64,000 nucleotides of DNA from Bin55 sp964511425 (GTDB lineage Bacteria; Pseudomonadota; Gammaproteobacteria; Pseudomonadales; Azotimanducaceae). The notes beneath the pieces are model-generated. The model did no database searches. It was not told the origin of the DNA and was given only the letters and a program-made list of their open reading frames with translations. Below are positions 54,003 to 63,815 of this stretch, in pieces. The stretch's first letter is position 1, and each line of letters opens with the position of its first letter. Location of the stretch: assembly GCA_964511425.1 (NCBI GenBank), contig CAZEFI010000005.1, forward strand, positions 21,529 through 85,528. Direction: 5' to 3'. A program made the translations under genes and the position numbers.

Positions 54003-54866
54003 ATGAAGTTTTATCAACACCACAAGTCTCTAATCTTTCTTCTCGCGTTCGTAGGTTCATTTTTCGTATTCTCTGGACACGCCACCGCCGACGATGACGG
54101 ATTCTTAATTAACCACTCAAGCTCCGATTTGAATTGGACCACCCAGCAAATTAGGTTTATTCAAACGGAACCCACTGATAAACAATCGAAAAAGATATCG
54201 AGTGTGAAATGGCTGTCAAATGAGGTTCCTGTATCGCGCAAAAGCATAAAGATTGGTAGCGAAGTTAGATCCCCGTTTCATACCCGAGGTAATCTCTCGA
54301 AATCATATTTCGGCTCAGTTGTACGAACGCCATTAACTATTGAGAAAATATTTCGAGGTAAATCGAGTACCTCATTTGAAATTTTGTTGAACAGTGGTGT
54401 AGATCCTTCCTGCACTGGGTTATATCATCGGATACCAGCACGCCTACAGAGTGGAGACATTGTAACTTATTTGGAGGCAAACTGTCAAGACTTTAATAAA
54501 GGTCAATATTATTGGATAGCTCTCACCGAGTTAAAGTTGGACGGACAAATTTATGCTTCCAAGACGGTAACAAAATTTGGAGCAAAAGTTAATTTCAGCC
54601 AAGTAGATACCTATTCCAGCACTAGTTGTTTATCGGGTGACTGGGTGTCGCGTGCGAAACTCACTGTTGGAAGCTCGTCAGATCCTGATGACCCCAGTGC
54701 GACTGTCATCTACAGTAACTCATTACAAGATACAATCACATGCCCCACTGCACAACCTCCGCCTCCACCGCCCGCTCCGGCACCTACCCCGCCTCCGGCA
54801 CCTACCCCGCCTCCGGCACCTACCCCGCCTCCGGCACCTACCCCGCCTCCACCTCCTGTAGCGTAG
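54003..54866 (+). CDS. Secreted protein with Pro-rich repeat tail, unknown
   Basis: 287 aa. A clear signal peptide (residues ~9-29, ends GHATA) precedes a domain of about 220 residues with two Cys pairs (PSCTGLYHR / ANCQDF and SSCLSGDWV / DTITC), beta-rich. From residue ~250 the protein is PPPAPTPPPAPTPP repeats up to the end at PPPPPVA. No known family. The Shine-Dalgarno AAGGAAA precedes the ATG. It is 37 bp ahead of the large membrane protein start and probably co-transcribed. The repeats may span the cell wall or adhere to it. Confidence 0.65.
   Translation: MKFYQHHKSLIFLLAFVGSFFVFSGHATADDDGFLINHSSSDLNWTTQQIRFIQTEPTDKQSKKISSVKWLSNEVPVSRKSIKIGSEVRSPFHTRGNLSKSYFGSVVRTPLTIEKIFRGKSSTSFEILLNSGVDPSCTGLYHRIPARLQSGDIVTYLEANCQDFNKGQYYWIALTELKLDGQIYASKTVTKFGAKVNFSQVDTYSSTSCLSGDWVSRAKLTVGSSSDPDDPSATVIYSNSLQDTITCPTAQPPPPPPAPAPTPPPAPTPPPAPTPPPAPTPPPPPVA
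54777..54848 (+). repeat. Four-copy 18-bp tandem repeat encoding PAPTPP
   Basis: The 18-bp unit ccggcacctaccccgcct is present four times without mismatch at 54777-54848. It codes for the six-residue block PAPTPP at the C-terminus of the secreted protein. Exact copies suggest recent or ongoing slippage, so copy number may vary between strains. Confidence 0.95.
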
Positions 54867-54921
54867 GTTAAATGATAAAGTTGCAATATCCATCTCAGAA
54901 GATTTTTAAAGCTCATTGAGA

Positions 54922-57900
54922 ATGCAAAATGTATTCCGCGTAGCACAGTGCGAGGTTCAGGTATGTAAACGTTCAATGAGAACTAGGGTGTTATCCCTGT
55001 GCGTACTATTGATCTCTGCCACGTGTTTCTTGGTTTTAAATGTGAGCCATGTGAGGAGTGGGGGACTGATACCAATGTTAGGAATACTCAGTCCACTCTA
55101 TATTGCGGGCACACACGGGGACGACTTTTTTTCGGTTTTTTGTATAGGCTTGTTGTTAATTTCGATTGACAATCTACGTCGCGACGAAGACTACCGAATC
55201 GGTGAAGTTGTACGCACTCTTCCCGTAAGTAATTTTGATCTACTTGCAGGACGTCTAATCGGTAATGTCGCGGTCATCGGTATTCCTATGCTCTGTTTTC
55301 TATTCTTGATTTATTTTTGCGGAGTAGTCGCAGAGACCTTTGGACTTGATCTAGGTACGCGAATTGAACCCATAAGCGTGTTATCGTTTGTCGTGCTTGA
55401 TATCATTCCGAACTTTGCGTTTTTCGGAAGTTTAGTGATTCTTTTGGCACTAGTTTTGAAGTCTAGGCTCGTGGCTTTAACAGTCACTCTGGTGAGCCTC
55501 TTTGGACTTTTTTGGATATCCAGTCGGCTTCCGCTGCATGTTTCGGGTCCTTTGCAAACAATTACCGGAAACTCAATCCTTCCTACCGAACTTGCTCCTT
55601 CGTTTCTCACTGGTGAGATTGTGTGCAATCGGATTGTGCTTCTCCTGTTTGCTGTGGGGTTCCTTTACATTGCATCTATTTTCTACGAGCGAACATCCGC
55701 AACTAAATCTAAGGAATTAGGCATTGCAGTGGTTTCCTTTTTCATTGGTGTAGGGTTGGTCGGTTCGATGTTCGGAGTTCAAGCTCGAACGCATGGACAA
55801 ATCCAACAATGGATAGCGACTCACGATGAACATTTCCTCCCTTCAGCATTTCCTGACATACATGAGATTCGAGGTAAGATAACTCTTAACCCACCTCATA
55901 GTGTATCCCTGGCATTGACATTGGAAGTCAGCGTTGATCCGGAAACAATCCACGAGAACATTCTGTTTTCGTTCAACCCTGGCTATCACGTGACGACATT
56001 AGCAATTGCAGGAAATGAGATTCAAGACTACAAGTTTGAACATGGTTTAATGCGAATTCCAAAAGAGTACTTTGTCTCCGAAGTGTCGACACTCGACATC
56101 TCGGCCGAAGGATTGCCGGACGAGAGATTTGCTTATCTCGATTCTGTCGATACAGTTTCGAAAGTCATTGGACCGGGCGTTACCCAATTGCGACTCCTTG
56201 GGACAAGGACTTCTATTTTTCATCGGTATTTCGTTGTACTCTCTCCTGGAATTAAATGGTACCCAACCGCCGGTACCGCTACGAAAGAAGATCACTGGGA
56301 AGAACGAAAACGAGATTTTTTTGTCACAGATTTAGAAGTTTCGGTTCCTCCTCATTGGATCGTCGCTGGACCTGCTAAGAGGCAACGAGTTTCCGAATCA
56401 GAAAACTCAACATTCCGCTTCAAACAAGTACATCCACTACCCGAAATAGCCTTAGTAGGATCGAAGTTTGAACAAGCCGCAATTGAATACAATGGAACTC
56501 GGTTCGAAGTCTTGTATAGCAAATCACATTCGAACACAATTGAAGCGTTTGGTCCAGCAGAAGATGCTATTAAGCAACGACTCGAATCATTTTTGAACGA
56601 GCTTAGTTCCAAAGGAGTTGAATTTCCGTTTGGCGTAATTTCTTTGGTTGAAGTACCTTCTGACTTTCGAGTTTTTGGCGGGGGCGAGCGAATGGATACG
56701 ATCATGAACCCACCTGGCGTCATGATGGTTAGAGAGTCAACGCTTCCTACAGTTCCATTGCAGGGACTCCTTCCCAGAAGTAGTCGCGACGAAGCGTCAA
56801 CACTAAATAAACCTTGGGTGGAATGGCAGTTTAATGCCCTAACTTTCTATCTGCAACATCCAATATTTGAAAGCAATCCAACCCAAAATTTTTACAAGAA
56901 TCTTGTGTCACATTCAACTAATGCGACAGGAAAGAGAGCAGGTATTCTTAATGGACTTATAGAGCAACTAAGTTTGCGTTGCTTTGATCGTTACGATGAT
57001 CAATTCGATTTTCATTTAGCCATCAATCCGAGTGTATTAGATCTTGCATCCATTGACCCGTTTGAGACATTTTGGATGAATAATGATGCTCCCACGCGTT
57101 TCGATCTAGCGGTGAAGCTTGACCGAAGACGTCAAGCCATAGTCGATTCACCGGAAGTGTGGAATGTCATTGAATCCAACACTTTTCCACTTACCGATTG
57201 GGGACAACGGTCTGTGCACGCTACGTGGGCTATGAGGCATCGTAGTGCTGCTCTCGCCAAATTGTTATTTGATAAACTTGGATCTGACAAGGTTGCAGAT
57301 ACGTTAGTTAAACTGATCCAACAATATCGTGGTAAGAACTTTGTCTACGAAGAATTCGAGACACTTTTGAAAGACCAAGGAGTAGAACTTGAGGAGCTAG
57401 CTGGTGACTTAATCGAACTTCAAAGATTACCGGGCTTTGTAGTAAGTGATGCAACATCTCGGCCATATCAGGTTGAAGGGATCACATACTACGAAAGCAA
57501 ACTCAACATACACAATCACGAGCCTGCCTCAGGTCCAATCGCACTGTCTTTGATTTACCACAGAGCGATACCGGATCGAAACGGGAATCGGTTGCATCCA
57601 TTTCTCTTAAATAGTAATCAGTCTGTACAAGTGGTTTTACTGAGTCGCTATCCTATACAATACATCTGGATTGAACCATACTTAGCACGCAACCGTATGG
57701 ATCTTCGGGTAGACCTGCCAGACTTTGAAGACTCAGATACACCTTTTGAGGTGCCGCGGGGCACCGTAGCAATCAATTCCATTGAGGAGATCGATCCGAA
57801 AGTTCAGCAGAGTACCACGATTACGATAGATGATCTTGATTTAGGTTTTAAAGTGAACGAAAGTAACGACATTCGGTCGGCAATTTCAAACCTTGGGAGA

Positions 57901-58413
57901 CGGTTCTTTGGGACGCAGGAAGTTATTTTGGACAAAGGAATCCCAGTGTTTCGTCAAATTCAACGTCAGTCGCATAGTCATGTGTGGGAACGTAAAGTAG
58001 ACACCACGGCACATGGAGTCTATAGGAGAACGTTTGCGATTAGTACGACGGGAGTTGGTGAGACTTTCGCAGACTTCGCTACCGAGTTACCGCACCTAGG
58101 TGAGTGGAGGCTCGAGTATTTTCTACCAAAAGGAGATTTTCAGGAAGATATCAAGTATATGGGGATTAAATCTTCAAGTAGTATGGCCTATTTTGTAGGT
58201 GAGTTTCGAGTGAACGTTCAGAACGGATCTGTTACTTCTACTGAGACCATTGATGCTATTAAGCTAAATTCAGGATGGCATGTCGTAGGTGACTATACTG
58301 TCGAGAACGAAAATGTAACGGTATCTGTATCGGATATTGCCCAAACAGGGAACGCAGTGATTGCCGATGCAGTACGATGGACACCAATTCAGAAGGAACG
58401 GAAATCGGATTGA
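54922..58413 (+). CDS. ABC-2-type permease fused to peptidase-M1-like and golvesin-like domains
   Basis: 1163 aa. The N-terminus carries about seven membrane helices, an ABC-2-like permease (VLSLCVLLISATCFLVLNVS, FFSVFCIGLLLISIDNLRRDEDYRIGEVVRTLPVSNFDLLAGR). From about residue 300 comes a periplasmic part resembling M1 aminopeptidase N-domains (SVSLALTLEVSVDPETIHENILFSFN) and a GAMEN-like GGGERMDTIMNPPG, but no HEXXH zinc motif, so it is probably inactive. The end (WRLEYFLPKGDF...NENVTVSVSDIAQTGNAVIADAVRW) looks like a golvesin C-terminal domain. No ATPase gene adjoins it. The ATG at 54922 is preferred to TTG at 54916. Confidence 0.7.
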   Translation: MQNVFRVAQCEVQVCKRSMRTRVLSLCVLLISATCFLVLNVSHVRSGGLIPMLGILSPLYIAGTHGDDFFSVFCIGLLLISIDNLRRDEDYRIGEVVRTLPVSNFDLLAGRLIGNVAVIGIPMLCFLFLIYFCGVVAETFGLDLGTRIEPISVLSFVVLDIIPNFAFFGSLVILLALVLKSRLVALTVTLVSLFGLFWISSRLPLHVSGPLQTITGNSILPTELAPSFLTGEIVCNRIVLLLFAVGFLYIASIFYERTSATKSKELGIAVVSFFIGVGLVGSMFGVQARTHGQIQQWIATHDEHFLPSAFPDIHEIRGKITLNPPHSVSLALTLEVSVDPETIHENILFSFNPGYHVTTLAIAGNEIQDYKFEHGLMRIPKEYFVSEVSTLDISAEGLPDERFAYLDSVDTVSKVIGPGVTQLRLLGTRTSIFHRYFVVLSPGIKWYPTAGTATKEDHWEERKRDFFVTDLEVSVPPHWIVAGPAKRQRVSESENSTFRFKQVHPLPEIALVGSKFEQAAIEYNGTRFEVLYSKSHSNTIEAFGPAEDAIKQRLESFLNELSSKGVEFPFGVISLVEVPSDFRVFGGGERMDTIMNPPGVMMVRESTLPTVPLQGLLPRSSRDEASTLNKPWVEWQFNALTFYLQHPIFESNPTQNFYKNLVSHSTNATGKRAGILNGLIEQLSLRCFDRYDDQFDFHLAINPSVLDLASIDPFETFWMNNDAPTRFDLAVKLDRRRQAIVDSPEVWNVIESNTFPLTDWGQRSVHATWAMRHRSAALAKLLFDKLGSDKVADTLVKLIQQYRGKNFVYEEFETLLKDQGVELEELAGDLIELQRLPGFVVSDATSRPYQVEGITYYESKLNIHNHEPASGPIALSLIYHRAIPDRNGNRLHPFLLNSNQSVQVVLLSRYPIQYIWIEPYLARNRMDLRVDLPDFEDSDTPFEVPRGTVAINSIEEIDPKVQQSTTITIDDLDLGFKVNESNDIRSAISNLGRRFFGTQEVILDKGIPVFRQIQRQSHSHVWERKVDTTAHGVYRRTFAISTTGVGETFADFATELPHLGEWRLEYFLPKGDFQEDIKYMGIKSSSSMAYFVGEFRVNVQNGSVTSTETIDAIKLNSGWHVVGDYTVENENVTVSVSDIAQTGNAVIADAVRWTPIQKERKSD

Positions 58414-59677
58414 ATTCCGGCGACTAATTCAGTAACTTGTGCATTCTTGACTGCAGTATCGCTACTGTTAGAGACTGGAATATTCGAGTCGCAAAATTTC
58501 GAAAAAAGTGGGTTAGGACACGGGCCCCGAGACATGATGAACTCAAAGGCGGTCTACGACAAGTTTGGATCTTAGAACGGATTTCTCGACTAAGTGATGT
58601 TGGAAGTTTCTCCAAAAAAGTGTTCACCACGGTCTATTTTCGTCGTTCTTGTACCCCGGAGCAGGTGAATTTTCGGACGTGAGAGTCTTGGAAGTAAGAC
58701 TTACAATCGAAGCCATGAACAGAGAGCGTTGGCAGTTCCGACGAGAGGTGGTGTGTTTTCTATACGTCTGGTCATTCCTTTGTCGGAACTCGACCGGTAT
58801 TTATGGGTATTTCAAAAGTGAGGCTTAAATCTCATAGTGCTGCTAGGTGCAATTTCTAAAGGTTTCCACACAATGAAGATGTTAGCCTCGAGCGTGTTTC
58901 CGGGTCGAAGTACCATTGAGCGGAACCGAGATTGATCATTTGTATTCGCTAGCCTGTACTAGGAATTAGACTCGGCGTTGAACTTTCGGCTCGTGCTCGT
59001 GTATTTGCATTTTTTTGTGCCGAAGGGATAAACTTCGCTCGAAAATAATGGCTCATCGTGCATCAAACTCACGTGAAAGAAATAGTAGTCCAACACCTCT
59101 ACTACGATTACAATCGTCGGAACTCATCGCAGTCAAACAAGTCTTTCGAATCGAAGACACCATACACTGTTTATGATATTAATTCGGAATGGACGGAAGC
59201 TCTAATTGAGGTGCCTAGGATTGCTAGAGGCGAAGGTCAAATGCGACAGCATCGCACTACTATAAGAAATCAGTTTTTGTTTCTTACCATAAACATTTGG
59301 TCTGCAAAATATTTTGCCAATGAAGGCTCGGTGATAAGAAGGAAAATGTCCGTGAGCGAAAGTACAAAGCAACCTGTGTCAGGAAATCGGCACGTAAATG
59401 TATTGAAGTAGCAAAGAAATAGGGTGTGCCTGCAACAATTAATGATTAGAAACTTGTGCTTGAGTCTCGCGACGAATCTGAGGTAAATCCCTCTAAATTG
59501 TTCATTGGTGTCGAACTGCGGAAAATAAATTTATTACTGTCCCTTAGCGCGAAGGGGACCCAAGATCTTCAACTCTTTTCTTTGAGGTGTATTTAGTGCA
59601 GAATAGTTAGTGTCTAACTCTCTCCCTTTACATTCGAAAATTTCTGGGCGACTACTCTGCAAATAACCGATACTATA
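58414..59677. other. 1.26-kb region without a supported gene
   Basis: Only short open frames of 60-117 codons occur, without ribosome-binding sites or recognisable families. The longest, 59058-59411 plus, starts GTG and reads MHQTHVKEIVVQHLYYDYNRR; I do not support it as a gene. A gap this long is unusual for this genome and may hold decayed genes, an RNA, or the promoter of the following module. Confidence 0.45.
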
Positions 59678-61027
59678 GTGAAATCACAGTCGTTAAGCAA
59701 GAATGATGCTCAAAGCTTGGCATCGGAATGGTGCCAAGAGAAAGGACAAGGGTGGGAACTTTCGAAGCAATTGGGTGTAGGAGGGACAGCAGTTGTGTTC
59801 GAAATTCAATCGCCTCACGGTCTTCAAGTCTTAAAAATTTACGATGAAAAGTTTTCTACAGGACAACTAGGAAATATTGAGCGAACAAGAATCGACCAAC
59901 AATTACGCTTCAACAACCATGAATGTCCATCGCTTGTTCGTGTGTATGAAGGAGGCTTGTATAAGAGAAGGTTATTCGTCTTGATGAGTCGAGCCGAAGG
60001 GATAAATTTGGAAAAGTGCCTTACTAAAGTTCCACGATCAAAAATTCGCTCAATATTGCATGACATTACTAAGGCGTGCATATTTCTAAGAGATCAAGGT
60101 GTATGTCACCGCGACATTAAAGCAGCCAATATTTGCGTTTCGAAAGATTTCAATCACGCGACACTGCTAGATATTGCTGTAATTCGAGATATTCATGATC
60201 CTCTAGGTGTGGGTACGGATCAGGACGGACAATTACCGGTTGTTGCGACTGCCCGTTATACACCTCCCGAATATCTTTTTCGCTTGGTTGAACCAGGAGC
60301 GGCACTTTGGCATGCACTCAATGTCTATCAATTAGGGGCACTTCTTCATGACTTAATTGTTGGTGCTCCTATATTTCAGGAAGAGTTCAATAAGACTAGA
60401 ACGAATCGCTATCGTTTCGCATGGGTAGTAGCGACTCAAAATCCATCCTTAGCTGTCTTCGATGTGGAATCTGATTTGATCTACCTCGCGAGACGAGCTC
60501 TCGACAAGAATTGGGAACGAAGGTCGAAGATGTGCTTAGAGAGTTTTTTAAACCATCCCCGACTTCGCAAGGCGCGCGCTTTAGAGATGTTGGGACTGAA
60601 AAATTCTGCGGAAGTACGAGTTAAACCGACTATCCAAGAAGACAACAAGTATCTCGATGAGATATCCGGCCAGTTGCGCGATAAATTAATTAGCCACTTC
60701 CGTACGAAATATCACGTTACGGCAACGCATCAAGTCAATGCTAACTCATCAGGAGATGAATCACGTGTAATTGCGTTGCATTGGATAATAAATGACGATT
60801 CTGATCCAACAACTGTCAATGTATCGCTCCGCTACAAAATTCATCTACTTGAACGCAATAGTAATCGGCGATTCGAAGTGAATGTTGAACTAGTCAAAAC
60901 ACGGAATGGAAAGAATAAGATTGTTGCCGTAACTCTTCCTGACATTTTAGAGCAGGAGTACAATCCGGATTTGTTGTTCGTTCAATGCACAGCCGCGTTC
61001 GAAGACCTCGCAGAAAAACTACTATAA
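59678..61027 (+). CDS. Protein-kinase-like protein with C-terminal extension
   Basis: 449 aa. The eukaryotic-type kinase fold is recognisable: Gly-rich LGVGGTAVVFEI, catalytic Lys in LQVLKIYDE, hinge VLMSRAEGINLEKCL, catalytic loop CHRDIKAANICV, metal-binding LLDIAV in place of DFG (Asp kept), and PPEY in place of APE. The kinase part ends near residue 300. About 150 residues follow with beta-strand character (TVNVSLRYKIHLLERNSNRRFEVNVELVKT), of unknown type. No membrane helix, so cytoplasmic. The start is GTG at 59678. It is 34 bp upstream of the helicase gene. Confidence 0.82.
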   Translation: MKSQSLSKNDAQSLASEWCQEKGQGWELSKQLGVGGTAVVFEIQSPHGLQVLKIYDEKFSTGQLGNIERTRIDQQLRFNNHECPSLVRVYEGGLYKRRLFVLMSRAEGINLEKCLTKVPRSKIRSILHDITKACIFLRDQGVCHRDIKAANICVSKDFNHATLLDIAVIRDIHDPLGVGTDQDGQLPVVATARYTPPEYLFRLVEPGAALWHALNVYQLGALLHDLIVGAPIFQEEFNKTRTNRYRFAWVVATQNPSLAVFDVESDLIYLARRALDKNWERRSKMCLESFLNHPRLRKARALEMLGLKNSAEVRVKPTIQEDNKYLDEISGQLRDKLISHFRTKYHVTATHQVNANSSGDESRVIALHWIINDDSDPTTVNVSLRYKIHLLERNSNRRFEVNVELVKTRNGKNKIVAVTLPDILEQEYNPDLLFVQCTAAFEDLAEKLL

Positions 61028-61061
61028 CAAGGGATCAAGAAATTTTAGGTAAGACTCGTAT

Positions 61062-62237
61062 ATGTCTCTATGGTGGAGAAGAAAAGACGAACTCGATCAT
61101 GACCAATTAAAACTTATAGATGGTCTTCCGTTGCGGGACAGTTATCTTGTAGTTGGTCCTCCTGGTTGCGGAAAAACTAACGTTTTACTTCGTCGTGCTC
61201 AGTTTGTTCGAAGTCAGAATTTGCCGAATATTATGGTTTTGACGTTTACACGAGCTCTCGCCGAATTCGTAAAGACTGGTTGCTTTGATGAACAAGGTCA
61301 AGAGATCTTTCCAATGAGCTGCGTCAGTACAATTGAGTCGTGGTTGCGGTCGCTTTATGTACATCACGACAAGTCACTACCAGACCGGCCTGATAATTTG
61401 AACTTGATTGAATGGAAGAAGCGCTTAGCCAAAGAAGCGATGACCTTTGCCGATTGTAAACGCTTGCCCAAATATGATGTCCTGTTTATAGACGAAGCAC
61501 AGGATCTTCTCAAAGAGGAAATCAGCGTTATTGGAGCTTTCAGCAATTACCAATTTTTTGTTGGCGATGATCGACAGAAAATTTATATGGGTACAGCAGG
61601 GCTCTGTTCTATTAGAGTGAATCTACCGCACCAAAACATGCACAGACTGCGCTTCCATTACCGCTTAGCACCCGAAATTTGCAAAGTTGCAGACCGCATA
61701 CTAATTTCAGATAGCGAGAGTACCCTTGAATCAACGTGTCACTACAACGGACCTGAGCCAGCGTCCGTAATATTCCACACACCACCGCTGACGAAAGAGG
61801 AACAAATCACGACTGCAATCAAACGACTTAAACAACAAATTCGAGTGTATGCAGACTTTATAGAACAGGGAGATCGAATCGGAGTTTTAGTAGCTCGGCG
61901 AAGACAGCGTGAAGAGATTTATGAAAGATTAGATGAGGAACCAGATCTTAAGAATAAAGTACAGATTGTTCGTTCTCGTTCCGAACGAGAATCTAAATTC
62001 GACCCAATCCTAAATCCACAGTGTTCTGTGTACATACTGACTCTCAAAGGGTGTAAGGGACTGGAGTTTCGAACAGTTCATTGGCTATTCGCTGATGATC
62101 TGAGCTACAGGTATCGTAACGAGGACTTCTATACGGGCATTACGCGTGCAAAGACTAGCGTTCATGTTTATTTCACATCGTCCCTTCCACCCGTTCTTGC
62201 ACGCGCACATGCCCCAAACGAAGTGTTAGATTGGTGA
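61062..62237 (+). CDS. Compact UvrD/Rep-type superfamily 1 helicase
   Basis: 391 aa, far shorter than UvrD (~720). Walker A is VVGPPGCGKTNVLLRRA near residue 32-48. Motif II is FIDEAQDLL, motif III resembles FVGDDRQKIYMGTAG, and the motif IV/V region is HYRLAPEICKVADRI with TLKGCKGLEFRTVHW. Motif VI is YTGITRAKTSVHVYF. The 1B/2B accessory subdomains are largely missing. Overlaps the next gene by 4 bp, so it works with its neighbours. It may act on DNA or RNA; a role in defence is inference from context. Confidence 0.88.
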   Translation: MSLWWRRKDELDHDQLKLIDGLPLRDSYLVVGPPGCGKTNVLLRRAQFVRSQNLPNIMVLTFTRALAEFVKTGCFDEQGQEIFPMSCVSTIESWLRSLYVHHDKSLPDRPDNLNLIEWKKRLAKEAMTFADCKRLPKYDVLFIDEAQDLLKEEISVIGAFSNYQFFVGDDRQKIYMGTAGLCSIRVNLPHQNMHRLRFHYRLAPEICKVADRILISDSESTLESTCHYNGPEPASVIFHTPPLTKEEQITTAIKRLKQQIRVYADFIEQGDRIGVLVARRRQREEIYERLDEEPDLKNKVQIVRSRSERESKFDPILNPQCSVYILTLKGCKGLEFRTVHWLFADDLSYRYRNEDFYTGITRAKTSVHVYFTSSLPPVLARAHAPNEVLDW

Positions 62238-63733
62238 AGAGCGATTTGTCTAAAGAGTTGCTGTATTTTAAAGTCGGCGAAGGGGACCTTAATACTCTCT
62301 TTCGTGGAAAGAAAATACCGGGCCTAAAACCGATAAACCTTACAAAATTATCTGATGTATTAGCTGAAGGTGAAACGGGAGTTTTAGTTGTTCCTAGTGA
62401 GTGCAAGAGAGAATCGATTAAGCCAATTGCAGTATTAACTCTCGACAATGACGTGAGAAGACTCTGTGGACGGTTTGCGCATGTCATACCAGATTTTGCT
62501 CCACTCAGCACCTGGTGTCATCTACTCAAACCAGACTTTTTCACGAGTGTTGACGGTGTCGTTTTCAAACCGAAACTGCGAAATACCGTGGCGGCTTGGA
62601 GTGGTTTAATAGTGGCAGAAACTATGCTACTCAGTAGTCGAATGCTGGCGGACGTTCGTATATCTGCTTGCCTTGCGTCGACTTCCTACGCTATTGGTAG
62701 AACAAAAGCCTTATGGCCACACGTTACGATAGATGAAATTATCGATCGTTTCGATCTAGCAAATGACACGTGTCGAAGATTTATAACGCGCAAAAGTCTT
62801 CAACACCGGATGCACCAAATTCGCTCATCATTTGTCCCGTTGTGGATTTGTCTGGATGCTTTAGAAAACAACTCGGATGAAAACACTAAAAATGAATTTA
62901 CCCCCACTATAGAAGCATTAAAAGCTCTGCAAAACGCTCGTCAGTGTGACAACCCCGAAGAAGCGAGCGAGTTGGTATCACCATTGTCAGAGTACTTTGA
63001 CGACGTGAACGCGTTTCATCGGTTTGCGGAAATGGTACCTGAAACAAGGCTGACCCTCTTTGACGAACTAGTTGAGAAATTCAAAGATGCTAGCCCAAAG
63101 GACTCGATTAGAAAAAGTGTTCTGGCTTTGCTCTGCGGATATCTTGCTACTAAAGTAGCAGGAGGTTCGGCGAGTCTTACTCTGGTGCGTCACTTTGCTG
63201 ACGAATTTCCCCAGCTTATCGGATGGGCATATCTGGTCGGAAGTATTGGCGAATCAATCACGTGGACATCGGGATTCGACGGTCTTGGACGATTAGTCGC
63301 GCGAGAACTCAATAGACCGTTTCGGCTCGACGAGTCACCGACTTGTGATTTTTCGCTCGACGAAGCGGTCGTATTAATTGACAAAAAACTAAGAGACCCT
63401 CTCGTCCACTTAAAAATAAAGCAAGCTCGGAATCTCAGCGTTGCGCTCTTTCCAGGTGTGAATATTGCGATACCTACGATGAACGAAACCACAATCGTAT
63501 CGGGCAAGACCAACTATAGACGGGAAACATTACGAACATCTTCAAAGAGTGACCTAGGTATCGTAAAACTACTCTCGGATATTTTGTGGCCGGAACTACA
63601 GTCACGAGTAGTTGAGGAAATCGTACACTTTTCAGAATCGACAAGACAGGGTAAGTCATCTTACTCACGGACGCGACGAAAAACACCCTCGAAAGCGGAC
63701 ACCGAATTACCATTTACCGATCATAAAGAGTAA
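62234..63733 (+). CDS. Unknown 499-aa protein coupled to the helicase
   Basis: 499 aa from the GTG at 62234 (a TTG is one codon before). No family is recognised. The sequence is soluble-looking and mostly alpha-helical in the middle (ALLCGYLATKVAGGSASLTLVRHFADEFPQLIGWAYLVGSIGESITW) with a basic Ser/Arg/Lys-rich tail (RQGKSSYSRTRRKTPSKADT) that could bind nucleic acid. The N-terminus has FKVGEGDLNTLFRGKKIPGLKP. No nuclease motif could be identified by eye. It is the last gene of the kinase-helicase unit. Confidence 0.7.
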   Translation: MKSDLSKELLYFKVGEGDLNTLFRGKKIPGLKPINLTKLSDVLAEGETGVLVVPSECKRESIKPIAVLTLDNDVRRLCGRFAHVIPDFAPLSTWCHLLKPDFFTSVDGVVFKPKLRNTVAAWSGLIVAETMLLSSRMLADVRISACLASTSYAIGRTKALWPHVTIDEIIDRFDLANDTCRRFITRKSLQHRMHQIRSSFVPLWICLDALENNSDENTKNEFTPTIEALKALQNARQCDNPEEASELVSPLSEYFDDVNAFHRFAEMVPETRLTLFDELVEKFKDASPKDSIRKSVLALLCGYLATKVAGGSASLTLVRHFADEFPQLIGWAYLVGSIGESITWTSGFDGLGRLVARELNRPFRLDESPTCDFSLDEAVVLIDKKLRDPLVHLKIKQARNLSVALFPGVNIAIPTMNETTIVSGKTNYRRETLRTSSKSDLGIVKLLSDILWPELQSRVVEEIVHFSESTRQGKSSYSRTRRKTPSKADTELPFTDHKE

Positions 63734-63815
63734 TTCCCGCTTTTACTCATTCTACTGACCGATATGATCTTAAATCTTATCATGGTTGACAGAGATTTAG
63801 TTCAAACGAGTTCGG

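Noticed and set aside
54710..54976. Open frames read in other frames through the Pro-rich repeats (including a Gly-rich one on the minus strand)
   Set aside because: They are produced by the 18-bp tandem repeat and lack ribosome-binding sites; the plus-strand frame with a signal peptide is the real gene.
54922..58413. Active M1 aminopeptidase
   Set aside because: The GAMEN-like region is present but no HEXXH motif follows it, so catalysis of that type is not supported.
59058..59411. 117-codon open frame in the island gap
   Set aside because: GTG start without a Shine-Dalgarno, no family and no domain-like composition; not distinguishable from chance.
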